The notes under the pieces: model-generated | Told to the model about the DNA's origin: nothing | Database searches by the model: none | Seen by the model: only the letters and a program-made list of their open reading frames with translations | Translations under genes and position numbers: made by a program | In this document: positions 11,797-21,400 of the stretch, piece by piece | Layout: each line of letters opens with the position of its first letter | Numbering within the stretch: the first letter of the stretch is position 1 | From: an uncultured Sutterella sp. | Lineage (GTDB): Bacteria; Pseudomonadota; Gammaproteobacteria; Burkholderiales; Burkholderiaceae_F | Reading direction: 5' to 3' | DNA: 64,000 nt | Assembly (NCBI GenBank): GCA_900538905.1 | Contig: UPZS01000001.1 | Coordinates: 1 to 64,000, forward strand

Positions 11797-13167
11797 TTAC
11801 TTGCCGATGCAGAACTTGGAGAAGATCATGCCCAGAAGATTGTCCGGGGTGGTTTCTCCGACGATTTCTCCCAGAGCGTTTCCTGCCAGTCTCAATTCCT
11901 CGGCTGCAATATCAAGCCCTACGGTGCGGCCGACCGCGTTGCCCGCAAGAACGTGCAGGTGCTCACAGGCGCGTGCCAGGCAGTCCAAATGACGGGCGCG
12001 AGCAAGGAAGTCCCCCTCCTCGCTTTCCGATTCTCTTGCAATCGTCTTGAGGTGCGACACCAGCGTCTCAACGCCCTCACCTGTTTTTGCCGAGATACAG
12101 ATGGCGTCTTTCGGAGCTTCTTCTGCCGCAAGATCGATCTTATTGAAGACGTTGAGAAACTCCACGCCTTCTCGTAGTCGAGGAAGAATGAGAGACAGTG
12201 CCTCTTCTTCTTCCCTGGACTCCGCCTGATCAGCGCTTCGAAGCAGAAACACGATGTCGGCGTTTTCAACTGATTGCAGCGTGCGTTCAATGCCGATGCG
12301 TTCAACCTCGTTGTCGGTGTGACGGACGCCTGCCGTGTCGATCAGATTGACGGCCAGGCCGTCCAAATGAATCGTGTGCGTAATGCGGTCTCGGGTGGTG
12401 CCCGCAATGTTTGTGACGATGGCGACATCGTCGCAGGCCAGAGCATTCATCAAAGAGCTCTTGCCGACATTGGGCGCTCCGGCGAGAACAACCGTGAGGC
12501 CCTCGCGAAGCACTTTGCCGCGCATGGCTGCGTTTTGCAGTTGCACGAGCTTTTGCGCGATCGCGGCCACGCGTTCATTGACGTGACCGCTTTCAATAAA
12601 GTCGATTTCCTCTTCCGGAAAATCAATGGTCGCTTCGATGTAGGCACGCAGTTCCAAAAGATCCGTGTTGATGTCGTGAATGCGTTTGGAAAACTCTCCT
12701 TGCAGGGAGCGAGCGGCGGCACGCACAGCCGCGCTTGAATTGGCTTCGATCAGGTCGGCCACAGCTTCGGCCTGCGCCAAATCCATGCGATTGTTCAAAA
12801 AGGCGCGTTTGGTGAATTCTCCGGGCTCGGCTGTACGAAGCCCCACCTCGCGCCCTGCCTGAAGACAACGCTCCAGAATAACCTGCTGCAATGCGGGTCC
12901 GCCGTGAGCTTGGATCTCCAGCACATCTTCTCCGGTATAGGAGGACGGACCGAAGAAGCGAATCACAATGGCTCGGTCAATCAGGTGCCCATCGGTGTCA
13001 TTGATGGATAACAGGTGGGCGTAGCGAGGCTTGAGTTCTTTTTGGGGAAATAGAATTTGTGAAATTATATTCACTTGTTTGCTTGTGCCTGAAATGCGAA
13101 CGACGCCGATACCGCCTCGGCCGGGGGCGCTGCTTCGGGCAACGATAGGATCTTTATCGGAAACCAT
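11797..13167 (-). CDS. mnmE: tRNA modification GTPase MnmE
   Basis: 456 aa GTPase which, with MnmG, installs the 5-carboxymethylaminomethyl group on U34 of certain tRNAs. The N-terminal folate-binding domain includes APGRGGIGVVRISG and DVLEIQAHGG. The inserted G domain has the P-loop GAPNVGKSSLMNAL near residue 230, GTTRD, and DTAG. The helical domain ends with the invariant C-terminal CIGK carrying the catalytic Cys. Its partner mnmG lies about 3 kb away. It is convergent with yidC and divergent from a small membrane protein gene. Confidence 0.97.
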   Translation of the reverse strand: MVSDKDPIVARSSAPGRGGIGVVRISGTSKQVNIISQILFPQKELKPRYAHLLSINDTDGHLIDRAIVIRFFGPSSYTGEDVLEIQAHGGPALQQVILERCLQAGREVGLRTAEPGEFTKRAFLNNRMDLAQAEAVADLIEANSSAAVRAAARSLQGEFSKRIHDINTDLLELRAYIEATIDFPEEEIDFIESGHVNERVAAIAQKLVQLQNAAMRGKVLREGLTVVLAGAPNVGKSSLMNALACDDVAIVTNIAGTTRDRITHTIHLDGLAVNLIDTAGVRHTDNEVERIGIERTLQSVENADIVFLLRSADQAESREEEEALSLILPRLREGVEFLNVFNKIDLAAEEAPKDAICISAKTGEGVETLVSHLKTIARESESEEGDFLARARHLDCLARACEHLHVLAGNAVGRTVGLDIAAEELRLAGNALGEIVGETTPDNLLGMIFSKFCIGK

Positions 13168-13242
13168 AGAAACTGTGGGATGCGTTCAGTGCTCGGGTAA
13201 TATTGACGGGGTCATTTAACAGCCGTCTTCACGAACGATATT

Positions 13243-13572
13243 ATGAGTCTTCCCCCGAAAAACTCCACACAAAACGCCATTGCGGCAGCCGTTTGCGCGG
13301 CTATTGTTGCAGTTGCCTGTATTCCGATTGCGGCTTTTTTTGCCATGTTCGGCGACTCGTACAACCAAAGAGCCTTGATTTATTGCGTGGTTTTGCTCTG
13401 GGGGGTTGCAGGCGCTATTGCCATCTTTTCTCTAACCTGGCGCAATATGAGTAAAAAAGTGACGGTCGGGTTGATGATCAAGTGGATCGTGAGCGCCTTT
13501 TTATGGCCGTTGCTTCTGTTGTCCTGGTTGGTTGTCGGAAGAAAACGCCGACAAGACGAACAAGTCAATTAA
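13243..13572 (+). CDS. Small membrane protein of unknown function
   Basis: 109 aa with three clear hydrophobic segments: about 13-35 (IAAAVCAAIVAVACIPIAAFF), 45-65 (LIYCVVLLWGVAGAIAIFSL) and 78-100 (IKWIVSAFLWPLLLLSWLVV). It ends in a charged RKRRQDEQ tail. I do not recognise a family. It diverges from mnmE across 75 bases and ends at a strong hairpin shared with convergent thiC. Codon use resembles its neighbours. The gene call rests on the continuous frame, the membrane topology and the terminator. Confidence 0.65.
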   Translation: MSLPPKNSTQNAIAAAVCAAIVAVACIPIAAFFAMFGDSYNQRALIYCVVLLWGVAGAIAIFSLTWRNMSKKVTVGLMIKWIVSAFLWPLLLLSWLVVGRKRRQDEQVN

Positions 13573-13577
13573 AAGAG

Positions 13578-13620
13578 AGCCCGAAAAGAAACGCCTGAGC
13601 TTCATCTTTTCGGGCTTTTG
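13578..13620. terminator. Terminator between the small membrane protein gene and thiC
   Basis: AGCCCGAAAAG (13578-13588) and CTTTTCGGGCT (13606-13616) form an 11-bp perfect stem followed by TTTTG. It lies between convergent genes and is probably used mainly on the plus strand. Confidence 0.8.
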
Positions 13621-13630
13621 TTTCACTAAG

Positions 13631-15277
13631 TTAATCGTCAAACAGATCGCGGGCGAGTTTCATCGGACAGAAACCGGGGCCGCACATACTGCAGAAATGT
13701 GCGTCACGACCGCCGGCACCGCCGAGTGTTTCGTCGTGCATATCGGCTGCTCGCGCGGGATCCACCGACAGATTGAACTGATCGTTCCAGCGGAATTCAA
13801 AACGAGCGGCACTCATCATCAAGTCGCGAATTGTTGCCCCGGGGATGCCTTTGGCAATGTCGGCGGCATGAGCGGCAATACGGAAAACGGCCAGACCTTC
13901 TCTGACGTCGTCAGCATCGGGAAGGCCGAGGTGCTCTTTCGGTGTGACGTAACAAAGCATGGCAGTGCCGTGCGAACCGATGATGGCACCGCCGATGGCT
14001 GCCGTAACATGGTCGTAACCCGCTCCGCAGTCGGTCACCAGCGGTCCGAGGGTGTAGAACGGAGCGCCATCACACAGTTCCTCTTCCTTAACCTGATTCA
14101 AAGCAATGCCGTTGAGCGGAATGTGACCAGGTCCTTCAATCATGACCTGGACGTCGCGTTTGCCGGCGGCTCGATTCAGTTCGCCGAGTGTCTTGAGTTC
14201 GGCAAACTGAGCGGCATCGTTACCGTCGTGAAGGCTCCCTGAACGTAATCCGTCGCCGAGAGACAATGTGATGTCATAACGCGCGGCAATATTAAGAATT
14301 TCATCGAAGTGGTCATAAAGGAAATTCTCTCTTCCATGCTTGCGCATCCAGACTGTGATCAAGCCGCCGCCGCGCGAAACGATACCGGTCAGTCGAGAGC
14401 GCGTCAGTTCGACGTGAGAATTCAATAGTCCCGCATGGATAGTCATGTAGTCGACGCCCTGCTCGGCTTGGTCGATCATGACTTCTTTGAAAATATCCCA
14501 GGACATCAGCTCAGGCTTTCCTCCTGCGCGTTCCAGGGTTTCGTAGAGAGGCACGGTACCGATGGGGACGGGGGAGTGTCGGAGAATCATTTCTCGCGTC
14601 TGGATGATGGATTTTCCGGTGGAAAGATCCATCACGGTATCGGCGCCGCAGAGCAACGATTCTTTGAGTTTGTCTAGCTCCTCGCGCCAATTCTTTGAGG
14701 ATGAAGATGTACCGATGTTGGCGTTCACTTTGGTGGCGAAGTGCTTGCCGATGACCATTGGTTCACATTCCGGGTGATTGAAGTTGCACGGAATGACGGC
14801 CTGTCTGGTGGCCACCAAGTCGCGAATCTGTTCCGGAGTGAACAGCGGAGCATCGAGTACGGGAGACAATAGTTTGATCAGCTTTTCGTTTCCCTGAGCT
14901 TCCACTTCGGTTTTGAGCTGTTGGCGACAGAGATTTTCGCGTGTGGCGACGTAAGCCATCTCTGGCGTCACGATACCTGCACGGGCAGCGGCTAATTGAG
15001 TCGGAGAACCGGGAAGCGGACGCTGGCGTTTGACCGGGGTTTCATTGTTTGCGTTTTCACCGAAAGGTCCGGTGACGTCAGTCAAGTAGACCGAAGGCTG
15101 AGGTTGTCCTCCGAATGCCTGAGGCGTCGGACTGAGCCGGATGCGTCGAAAAGGGACTTTTTCCCCGGTGGAAGATACATCGTAAAAGCGCTCTCCGGCG
15201 AGACGTCCCTGAAACAGGAGATCCTTCCTTGAGTTATGAGGAGATTCGATCGGAATGGTGGTGTTTGAGGTTGTCAT
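13631..15277 (-). CDS. thiC: Phosphomethylpyrimidine synthase ThiC
   Basis: 548 aa radical-SAM enzyme converting aminoimidazole ribotide to hydroxymethylpyrimidine phosphate for thiamine synthesis. The C-terminal cluster motif [12 protein letters not shown] (Cys-x2-Cys-x4-Cys) is present. Conserved blocks include [11 protein letters not shown] and [14 protein letters not shown] 15277 is chosen because the extension to 15325 begins with GTG and adds non-family residues. At 548 aa it is shorter than E. coli ThiC (631), mostly in the N-terminal domain. No TPP riboswitch motif could be recognised upstream, and no other thi gene is in the window. Confidence 0.95.
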   Translation of the reverse strand: MTTSNTTIPIESPHNSRKDLLFQGRLAGERFYDVSSTGEKVPFRRIRLSPTPQAFGGQPQPSVYLTDVTGPFGENANNETPVKRQRPLPGSPTQLAAARAGIVTPEMAYVATRENLCRQQLKTEVEAQGNEKLIKLLSPVLDAPLFTPEQIRDLVATRQAVIPCNFNHPECEPMVIGKHFATKVNANIGTSSSSKNWREELDKLKESLLCGADTVMDLSTGKSIIQTREMILRHSPVPIGTVPLYETLERAGGKPELMSWDIFKEVMIDQAEQGVDYMTIHAGLLNSHVELTRSRLTGIVSRGGGLITVWMRKHGRENFLYDHFDEILNIAARYDITLSLGDGLRSGSLHDGNDAAQFAELKTLGELNRAAGKRDVQVMIEGPGHIPLNGIALNQVKEEELCDGAPFYTLGPLVTDCGAGYDHVTAAIGGAIIGSHGTAMLCYVTPKEHLGLPDADDVREGLAVFRIAAHAADIAKGIPGATIRDLMMSAARFEFRWNDQFNLSVDPARAADMHDETLGGAGGRDAHFCSMCGPGFCPMKLARDLFDD

Positions 15278-15450
15278 ACGTAGATTCGGTACATGATTGA
15301 GTAGAGAAAAAGGGTGGTGCCTCACAATTTAGCTGAAAAACACGGTGAAGAATTTGTGTAACACAGAAAGATGATTTTAAGTAATTAAAAGATTACGTAA
15401 CATGTTGATTTTAAAGAGAAAATAGCATTAAGTCCGCGTGCCTATCAATA

Positions 15451-15466
15451 TGTTTTACGTGAAATA
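15451..15466. promoter_or_regulatory. Degenerate parS-like site
   Basis: TGTTTTACGTGAAATA matches the parS consensus TGTTTCACGTGAAACA at 14 of 16 positions, differing at positions 6 and 15. It lies 30 bases before the first strong site. Confidence 0.4.
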
Positions 15467-15496
15467 TAACGTTGCAGGTAACACTGATCTCCCCAA

Positions 15497-15512
15497 TGTT
15501 CCACGTGGAACA
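15497..15512. promoter_or_regulatory. parS: parS centromere site 1
   Basis: TGTTCCACGTGGAACA is a perfect 16-bp palindrome of the widely conserved parS motif, the binding site of the ParB encoded at 20257-21183. Confidence 0.92.
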
Positions 15513-15604
15513 ATATTGTTTCTCGTACGTGGTTGAGTGGTGATATTGATCGGGTGGGGGGCGTTGATTGCAAAATGAGGAGATGGGGATGCGCTTAGGA
15601 TGAG

Positions 15605-15620
15605 TGTTCCACGTGAAACA
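15605..15620. promoter_or_regulatory. parS: parS centromere site 2
   Basis: TGTTCCACGTGAAACA matches the parS consensus at 15 of 16 positions and lies 92 bases after site 1. Confidence 0.92.
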
Positions 15621-15799
15621 TCGTGAAGAGAAGTTTGAGGGGGAGGTAGGGAAAGTTTTTACTTTGTGCTCCGAAGGGGATGAAGTTAGTGAGTGAAGAA
15701 AAGAAGGTGAGATGTTTGTGTTCCGACATATGTATTGTGATAATGAAAATGAAGGGGGTGAAAATTTTGTTCGAAATGGAGTGATAGAACAAAAGTAGA

Positions 15800-15815
15800 T
15801 GTTTCACGTGGAACA
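15800..15815. promoter_or_regulatory. parS: parS centromere site 3
   Basis: TGTTTCACGTGGAACA matches the parS consensus at 15 of 16 positions. It is the third strong site in about 320 bases. Confidence 0.92.
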
Positions 15816-16062
15816 TTTGTGTGAAACGCAGTGCTTGATGATGTGTAGTTGAAGAGAAGATCGAAAGAATATTTGGCTTAGAACAAGAAAAGCGCAAAAA
15901 CTTGATCGGACGAGATGGATAGAAAGTAAAATTCCGACTGGTCAAAAAAATACATCTGTATTGATAGAAATTCTAGTCGTCAATCTTTTTTTGTGATACG
16001 CACGCTGCAAAAGAATACCTTTGAGAAGGGAAAATTGATAAACGCGTGTGCGCGCCTTAAAA

Positions 16063-17964
16063 ATGAATTACCCGGATTTATTTGATGTTGTTGTGATTGG
16101 TTGTGGTCACGCCGGTGCTGAGGCTGCGTTGGCTTCAGCGAGAATGGGGGCGAAGACTCTTCTGATCACGCACAATATGGATACCATCGGACAGTTGTCG
16201 TGCAACCCGTCTATTGGAGGCATCGGTAAAGGACACCTCGTGAAAGAGGTGGATGCAATGGGTGGTGCCATGGGTGCGGTAACAGATGCTGCTGGTATTC
16301 AATTTCGAATTTTGAATCGTTCAAAAGGGCCTGCTGTTCGTGCAACGCGCGCACAGATTGATCGCAATCTATATCGTGTGGCGATGCGCAGCCGTATTGA
16401 AAATCAGCCGAACCTCTTTGTGTTTCAGATGGCCGCTGACGACTTGATTGTGGAAAACAATCGAGTGTGCGGCGTAGTGAGTAAGACCGGATGTCGTTTC
16501 TCTGCAAAAAGTGTTGTGATTTGCAGCGGGACATTTTTAAATGGGTTGGTCCATATTGGATTGGATCACTTCTCAGCCGGTCGTGCCGGGGATCCCCCCT
16601 CTATTAAATTGGCGGAACGATTGATTGATTTAGGGCTTCCCAAAGGACGTTTGAAAACCGGTACACCGGCGCGAATTGACGGAAGATCTATTGATTTTTC
16701 CAAATGCAAAGAACAGCCGGGAGATCTGAATCCTGTTCCTTCCTTCTCGTTAATGGAACCCGGAATTGAGCATCCGCGTCAGGTGTCGTGCTGGATCACG
16801 CATACGAACGAGAGAATGCATGACATCATTCGTGCGAATTTAGATCGTTCACCGATGTACTCAGGCATCATCGAAGGTATCGGTCCGCGTTATTGTCCTT
16901 CAATTGAGGATAAGGTTCAGCGATTCAAAGACAAGGATAGTCACCAGGTCTTTTTGGAACCGGAGGGGTTGTCAACGAATGAGTTCTATCCGAATGGAAT
17001 CTCGACTTCGCTACCGTTTGATGTTCAGTTGGCAATGATTCATTGCATTCCTGGGTTGGAAAATGCGTACTTGCTGAGACCTGGGTATGCCATCGAATAT
17101 GACTTCTATGATCCTCGTGAGTTGAAGAGAACCTTTGAATGCAAGCGAATTGAAAATTTGTACTTTGCTGGTCAGATCAACGGCACGACCGGTTACGAAG
17201 AGGCAGCCGCGCAAGGTCTTTTGGCGGGCATCAATGCAGCAGCTCGTGCTCTCGGAAAAGAAGAATGGACTCCGCGACGCGATGAAGCATATTTGGGGGT
17301 GATGATTGATGATTTGACCACGCGAGGTGTCACGGAACCGTATCGCATGTTCACGAGTCGTGCCGAATATCGTCTAAGCTTGCGTGAAGATAATGCCGAT
17401 GCTCGACTGGCAGAAACTGCTCACAGATTGGGGGTGCTTGGTAACGAAAAGTACGATCGCTACATGAGAAAGAAAGAAGCGGTTGAAAAAGAACTTTCGC
17501 GTCTGAAGACTACCTGGGTTAATCCGAAAGTGATTGAAGCAGCGGAAGCTGAGCGTGTATTGGGAACCGGTATCGAGCGTGAGTACAACTTGGCAGCACT
17601 GTTGTCACGACCGAATGTATCTTATTACACGCTAATGTCGCTCAAGAAAAACAGCGGAGAGCTTGTGAGCGAAGAGCCTCTGACGGATGAAGCTCAGATT
17701 GAGCAAATTGAGATTGCTCTGAAGTACAAGGGGTACATTGAACGTCAAAAAGAAGAGGTGCAAAAAACGTTAGCACACGAAGAAATGGTTCTGCCTTCTG
17801 ATCTCGACTACGATAAAGTGATCGGACTGTCGTTTGAAGTGCGTCAAAAACTCAAGGCAGTGCGTCCTGAAACGCTGGGACAGGCATCCAGAATTTCCGG
17901 TGTGACTCCGGCTGCGGTTTCATTGCTTCTTGTGTATTTAAAGCGTCTCAAGTGGGGTAATTAA
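16063..17964 (+). CDS. mnmG: tRNA U34 modification FAD-dependent enzyme MnmG
   Basis: 633 aa FAD-binding partner of MnmE. The dinucleotide motif [15 protein letters not shown] lies near the N-terminus (the usual GGGHAG is GCGHAG here). Other family blocks are [29 protein letters not shown] and [24 protein letters not shown], with a C-terminal helical MnmE-binding domain. ATG 16063 is chosen; an in-frame GTG at 16048 adds five residues. No good ribosome-binding site precedes either start. The rsmG gene follows after two bases, the classic gidA-gidB pair. Confidence 0.97.
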   Translation: MNYPDLFDVVVIGCGHAGAEAALASARMGAKTLLITHNMDTIGQLSCNPSIGGIGKGHLVKEVDAMGGAMGAVTDAAGIQFRILNRSKGPAVRATRAQIDRNLYRVAMRSRIENQPNLFVFQMAADDLIVENNRVCGVVSKTGCRFSAKSVVICSGTFLNGLVHIGLDHFSAGRAGDPPSIKLAERLIDLGLPKGRLKTGTPARIDGRSIDFSKCKEQPGDLNPVPSFSLMEPGIEHPRQVSCWITHTNERMHDIIRANLDRSPMYSGIIEGIGPRYCPSIEDKVQRFKDKDSHQVFLEPEGLSTNEFYPNGISTSLPFDVQLAMIHCIPGLENAYLLRPGYAIEYDFYDPRELKRTFECKRIENLYFAGQINGTTGYEEAAAQGLLAGINAAARALGKEEWTPRRDEAYLGVMIDDLTTRGVTEPYRMFTSRAEYRLSLREDNADARLAETAHRLGVLGNEKYDRYMRKKEAVEKELSRLKTTWVNPKVIEAAEAERVLGTGIEREYNLAALLSRPNVSYYTLMSLKKNSGELVSEEPLTDEAQIEQIEIALKYKGYIERQKEEVQKTLAHEEMVLPSDLDYDKVIGLSFEVRQKLKAVRPETLGQASRISGVTPAAVSLLLVYLKRLKWGN

Positions 17965-17966
17965 TT

Positions 17967-18623
17967 GTGGCGACGGAATTCCTAGCTTCAGAGATCCAAA
18001 CAAAAGTACGCGATGAAATTCAGTTGGAACTGACAGAAGATCAGGCCGAAAAACTGGCTCGCTTTACATCGCTTTTGTTGCGTTGGAATAATGCGTACAA
18101 CTTGACGAGCATCAAGAATCCGGAAGATGTGGTTCGTCTGCATATTGCTGATTCATTGACACTTGTCCAGCATTTCACTGATTTGGTCGGAGAGGTGAAA
18201 AATGTTCTGGACGTCGGCAGCGGGGGAGGCCTTCCGGCAATTCCTTTGGCGATCATGCGTCCTGATCTACAGATTACGATGGTTGACGCTGTTCAGAAGA
18301 AAACGATTTTTCAGAAGCAGGCTTGTGTCACGTGCCGGCTGTCCAATGTGGAGCCCATTCATGCACGTATTGAAACGCTGAAGAAAAAAACGTTTGAAGT
18401 GGTGACCAGTCGAGCGTTTGCCTCTTTAAAAGATATGGTGGAATTGACACGGGACATTCTGTCAGAAGACGGACGTTGGCTTGCAATGAAGGGTAAGTTT
18501 CCGGATCAAGAAATCGCAGAATTACCATCTGATATCGAAGTGGAGAAAAAGCTGCTCTTAACGCTTGGAAATGGAAAAATTGAACGCGTTTTAATTGTCC
18601 TCAAGCGTAAGAATGCTCAATGA
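17967..18623 (+). CDS. rsmG: 16S rRNA (guanine-N7) methyltransferase RsmG
   Basis: 218 aa SAM-dependent methyltransferase acting on G527 of 16S rRNA (E. coli numbering). The N-terminal helix LLLRWNNAYNLTSI is typical of GidB proteins. SAM motif I is VLDVGSGGGLPAIPLAI near residue 79. VTSRAFASL is the conserved later block. It starts with GTG two bases after the mnmG stop. In related bacteria loss of this gene gives low-level streptomycin resistance; here it is intact. Confidence 0.96.
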   Translation: MATEFLASEIQTKVRDEIQLELTEDQAEKLARFTSLLLRWNNAYNLTSIKNPEDVVRLHIADSLTLVQHFTDLVGEVKNVLDVGSGGGLPAIPLAIMRPDLQITMVDAVQKKTIFQKQACVTCRLSNVEPIHARIETLKKKTFEVVTSRAFASLKDMVELTRDILSEDGRWLAMKGKFPDQEIAELPSDIEVEKKLLLTLGNGKIERVLIVLKRKNAQ

Positions 18624-18756
18624 GGTTGGTTTTGAGGTGATTTAAACGCGGTTTGGTTGAGCGAGCTAAAAATTTCCTTTTAAATCAATGGCTCATCATT
18701 AAATTATCATGTAAAGAAGGTATACACAGCAATTTTCAGGACTCTGAACTAACAAA

Positions 18757-19413
18757 ATGATCATGTTTGAATCCGAAATTGCCAATCTGTACACAGCGGC
18801 CATTATGGTCTTTGCAGCATTGGTGCCTGTACTCAATCCGTTTGGTGGTGCAATGTTTTTTCTGACGCTGACCAACGGAGTCGATCCTCATATACGTGGC
18901 GCAATGGCCAATCGTATCGGGTTGTACTCGCTGATTGTGTTACTGGTTTGCTTGTTCGCCGGAAACATCATTCTTAATTTCTTCGGAATATCGATTGGTG
19001 TTTTGCGAATGGCAGGTGGGATTGTTCTGTTTAGTGCTGGATGGCAGGCTTTGAACGCACCGGCACAAGAAGAGGGTACTCCTTCTGGTCAACCAAAGAG
19101 TGCTCGAGCCCTCTCCACCATGGCCTTTTACCCGTTTACATTGCCGCTGACGACCGGTCCCGGAGCGATCTCCGTTGCTGTGGCCATTGGTGCGACTCCT
19201 TATGAGGATGTCGGGCAGTTGATTGGGACAGTGTTGGGGATTGCATTGAGCATTGCTCTGGTTTGGGTGTGTTATCGCTATTGCGACAGAATCACCCGAG
19301 CCATTGGAGCAGCGGGCTCGGATGCGTTGGCAAGAATTTTCTCGTTTATTTTGATATGTCTTGGTGTCTCTACGTTCTGGACAGGATTTTCTGAATTGTG
19401 GGCACAGCTTTAA
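18757..19413 (+). CDS. MarC-family integral membrane protein
   Basis: 218 aa with six hydrophobic segments and the MarC (UPF0056) features LVPVLNPFGGAMFFLTLT near residue 20 and AFYPFTLPLTTGPGAISV near 125. The biochemical role of the family is unsettled; an older link to antibiotic resistance was not upheld. It lies between rsmG and parA, where related bacteria usually have parA directly. ATG 18757 begins the frame, with another ATG two codons in. The 133-base upstream gap contains a 9-bp AT-rich inverted repeat (TGATTTAAA at 18638, TTTAAATCA at 18679). Confidence 0.85.
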   Translation: MIMFESEIANLYTAAIMVFAALVPVLNPFGGAMFFLTLTNGVDPHIRGAMANRIGLYSLIVLLVCLFAGNIILNFFGISIGVLRMAGGIVLFSAGWQALNAPAQEEGTPSGQPKSARALSTMAFYPFTLPLTTGPGAISVAVAIGATPYEDVGQLIGTVLGIALSIALVWVCYRYCDRITRAIGAAGSDALARIFSFILICLGVSTFWTGFSELWAQL

Positions 19414-19455
19414 GCGCTTTAATGCGCAAATAAGATTACGGAGCATAAAAAGAAG

Positions 19456-20250
19456 ATGGCTTATATCTTTTGCATTGCCAATCAAAAAGGCGGCGTCGGA
19501 AAAACAACAACCGCAGTGAATACGGCCGCCGCTTTGGCAAAAAAGCGCAAGAAGGTTTTGTTGGTAGACCTGGATGCTCAGGGAAATGCCACAACGGGAT
19601 CTGGAATTGAAAAAAGTGAGTGTGAATTCACTATTTATGATCTTTTGGTAAATAAAAAGATCAAATTCGATCAGGTTGTGCAGAAGAGCGAAGTGGGCGG
19701 TTATGACGTTTTGCCATCCAATCGCGAATTGTCGGCAGCTGAACTTGAAATTGCCGAGATGAAGGATCGAGACAATTTGCTCAAGAACATTCTGGCAAAG
19801 GTTGAAGACAGCTATGACTTCATTTTGATCGATTGCCCACCTTCTCTGTCTCTTATCACAGTAAATGCTTTGTGTTGCGCAATGGGTGTGATTGTTCCGA
19901 TGCAGTGCGAGTATTACGCGATGGAAGGTTTGAGTGATCTTGTTGAGACGATCAATCGTGTCGTGGCCAACAAGAATCCGAATCTCAAGGTGATCGGCGT
20001 ATTGCGTGTGATGTACAGCCCGCGAATCTCATTGCAGAACCTTGTGAGCAATGAGCTCATCCAAACTTTTGGTGCTGTTGTGTTTGATACGGTGATTCCG
20101 CGTAATGTCAGTTTGGCGGAAGCGCCTTCTTTCGGAAAACCCGTGATGTACTACAAGAAGACCAGTACGGGTGCCAAGGCTTATCTAGATTTCGGCCGTG
20201 AACTGATTCGTCGTGTCAAAGACGAAGTGCAAGCCGTGCAAAAGGAGTAA
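19456..20250 (+). CDS. parA: Chromosome partitioning ATPase ParA
   Basis: 264 aa Walker-type ATPase that binds the nucleoid and moves ParB-parS complexes. The deviant Walker A KGGVGKTT is at residues 11-18, VDLDAQGNATTG follows at about 37, and FILIDCPPSLSL is the Walker B. It is the chromosomal Soj-type, without an N-terminal DNA-binding extension. The parB gene follows after six bases. Confidence 0.96.
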   Translation: MAYIFCIANQKGGVGKTTTAVNTAAALAKKRKKVLLVDLDAQGNATTGSGIEKSECEFTIYDLLVNKKIKFDQVVQKSEVGGYDVLPSNRELSAAELEIAEMKDRDNLLKNILAKVEDSYDFILIDCPPSLSLITVNALCCAMGVIVPMQCEYYAMEGLSDLVETINRVVANKNPNLKVIGVLRVMYSPRISLQNLVSNELIQTFGAVVFDTVIPRNVSLAEAPSFGKPVMYYKKTSTGAKAYLDFGRELIRRVKDEVQAVQKE

Positions 20251-20256
20251 CGCGTT

Positions 20257-21183
20257 ATGCCACCTAAGAAAACCAGTCGCCTCGGTCGGGGCCTGTCTTC
20301 CTTGTTGGGCGCCGAGGTGCCTGCCAACATTCCGACGCCGGCAAAGGCTAAGGCTGCTGCAACGGCAACTCAAGAACAAAATGCGGGACCGGCCGTTCGA
20401 GAGATTGAAATCACTCAGCTTAAAGCGGGCAAGTATCAGCCGCGTACGCTGATCGAACAGGAAAAGCTTCAAGAACTGAGCGATTCGATTCGACAGCAGG
20501 GCGTGATCAGTCCGATCATTGTGCGTCCGCTCGCAAGCGGCCGCTACGAGATCATCGCCGGCGAACGGCGTTACCGGGCCAGCAAACTTGCAGGCAAAAA
20601 AACGGTTCCTGCCATTGTGCGAGAAGTTGACGACAAGAGTGCTCTTGCGATGGCGCTGATTGAAAACATGCAGCGCGAAGATTTGAACGCGGTAGAAGAA
20701 GCTGCTGGTGTGAGTCGCCTGATCGAAGAATTCGGGTATACCCATGAGCAGGCAGCTGAAGCCATCGGGCGTAGTCGTTCTGCAACGACCAACCTATTGC
20801 GATTGCTGAATCTGACCGAAGCGGTCAAGCAGATGCTTGCCGACGGCAAGATTGACATGGGACATGCTCGAGCCTTGCTAGCTTTGTCCGGTGCTGAGCA
20901 AATTCAGGTTGCCAACGAGATCGTGGCCAAGGATTTGTCCGTTCGTGAGACCGAGCGGTTGATTGCTCGTCTGACGGATAAAGGCGAAGAAAAGAAATCT
21001 AAAGACGCTAAGAAAGAGCAGAGCGCGGATGACCGGATTCTTGAAGAGCGTCTGGCCGAATCGATCGGAGCCCCCGTGCATGTTGTGTATGGGAAGAAGG
21101 GACGAGGAAAAATCGTAATCGATTTTGCTGACCTAGACGATCTGGACGCGCTCATTGCCAAGCTTGCGCCGGAGAAAATGTAA
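20257..21183 (+). CDS. parB: Chromosome partitioning protein ParB
   Basis: 308 aa CTP-dependent parS-binding clamp. The N-terminus KKTSRLGRGLSSLLG is the ParA-stimulating peptide. The CTP-binding domain has KYQPRT, GVISPIIVRPL and the box YEIIAGERRYRASKLAG followed by ALIENMQREDLNA. A helix-turn-helix (YTHEQAAEAIGRSRSATTN) precedes the C-terminal dimer domain, which ends DDLDALIAKL. GGAG lies ahead of ATG 20257. Its targets are the parS sites 5 kb upstream. Confidence 0.96.
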   Translation: MPPKKTSRLGRGLSSLLGAEVPANIPTPAKAKAAATATQEQNAGPAVREIEITQLKAGKYQPRTLIEQEKLQELSDSIRQQGVISPIIVRPLASGRYEIIAGERRYRASKLAGKKTVPAIVREVDDKSALAMALIENMQREDLNAVEEAAGVSRLIEEFGYTHEQAAEAIGRSRSATTNLLRLLNLTEAVKQMLADGKIDMGHARALLALSGAEQIQVANEIVAKDLSVRETERLIARLTDKGEEKKSKDAKKEQSADDRILEERLAESIGAPVHVVYGKKGRGKIVIDFADLDDLDALIAKLAPEKM

Positions 21184-21187
21184 CAAG

Positions 21188-21214
21188 AGCGCGAGCCTTG
21201 TTGGGCGCTTTGGT
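21188..21214 (+). terminator. Weak terminator after parB
   Basis: AGCGC (21188-21192) and GCGCT (21205-21209) form a short stem followed by TTGGTTT. It lies five bases after the parB stop. The stem is short and the T-tract interrupted. Confidence 0.35.
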
Positions 21215-21339
21215 TTCGTGATACGGAAGCAGGCGGCGGATGGCAAATCCTCTTAAGATTTGGCAAACCCGCGAAAAAACTGGCAGAATGCGCCGCCGCC
21301 TACCTCTGTGGTGGTAAGGACTTTAAGCCCTTCAGATAC

Positions 21340-21368
21340 TTGTTAAAGAGTATGTACACACGTAAAAT
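21340..21368 (+). promoter_or_regulatory. Probable promoter of the atp operon
   Basis: TTGTTA at 21340-21345, a 17-base spacer and TAAAAT at 21363-21368 form a good sigma-70-type promoter 33 bases upstream of atpI. A G-rich ribosome-binding stretch follows. Confidence 0.55.
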
Positions 21369-21400
21369 AGCGCCATTTAAAAAGGGGGGTTCGGCACGGT

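Larger units (their letters stand above)
15278..16062. other. AT-rich, G-skewed parS region upstream of mnmG
   Basis: This 785-base gap between divergent thiC and mnmG has no convincing coding frame. It contains three strong and one degenerate parS sites. The plus strand from about 15541 to 15730 has clearly more G than C, for example runs such as GGGTGGGGGG and GAGGGGGAGGTAGGG. No TTATCCACA DnaA box is present. It is the ancestral proteobacterial origin-side position of mnmG (gidA). Confidence 0.7.

Noticed and set aside
15278-15400. Possible TPP riboswitch upstream of thiC
   Set aside because: The minus strand was read for the conserved GGGGUGC, CUGAGA and ACCUGAUCUGG segments; none was found. 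A covariance search would settle it.
15595-15945. A 116-codon minus-strand open frame in the parS gap
   Set aside because: It runs through two parS palindromes, has low-complexity Phe/Ser/His-rich translation and no ribosome-binding site.
18638-18687. AT-rich inverted repeat TGATTTAAA/TTTAAATCA before the MarC-family gene
   Set aside because: Nine-base arms with a 32-base loop and no T-run; could occur by chance in AT-rich DNA, so not listed as a feature of its own.
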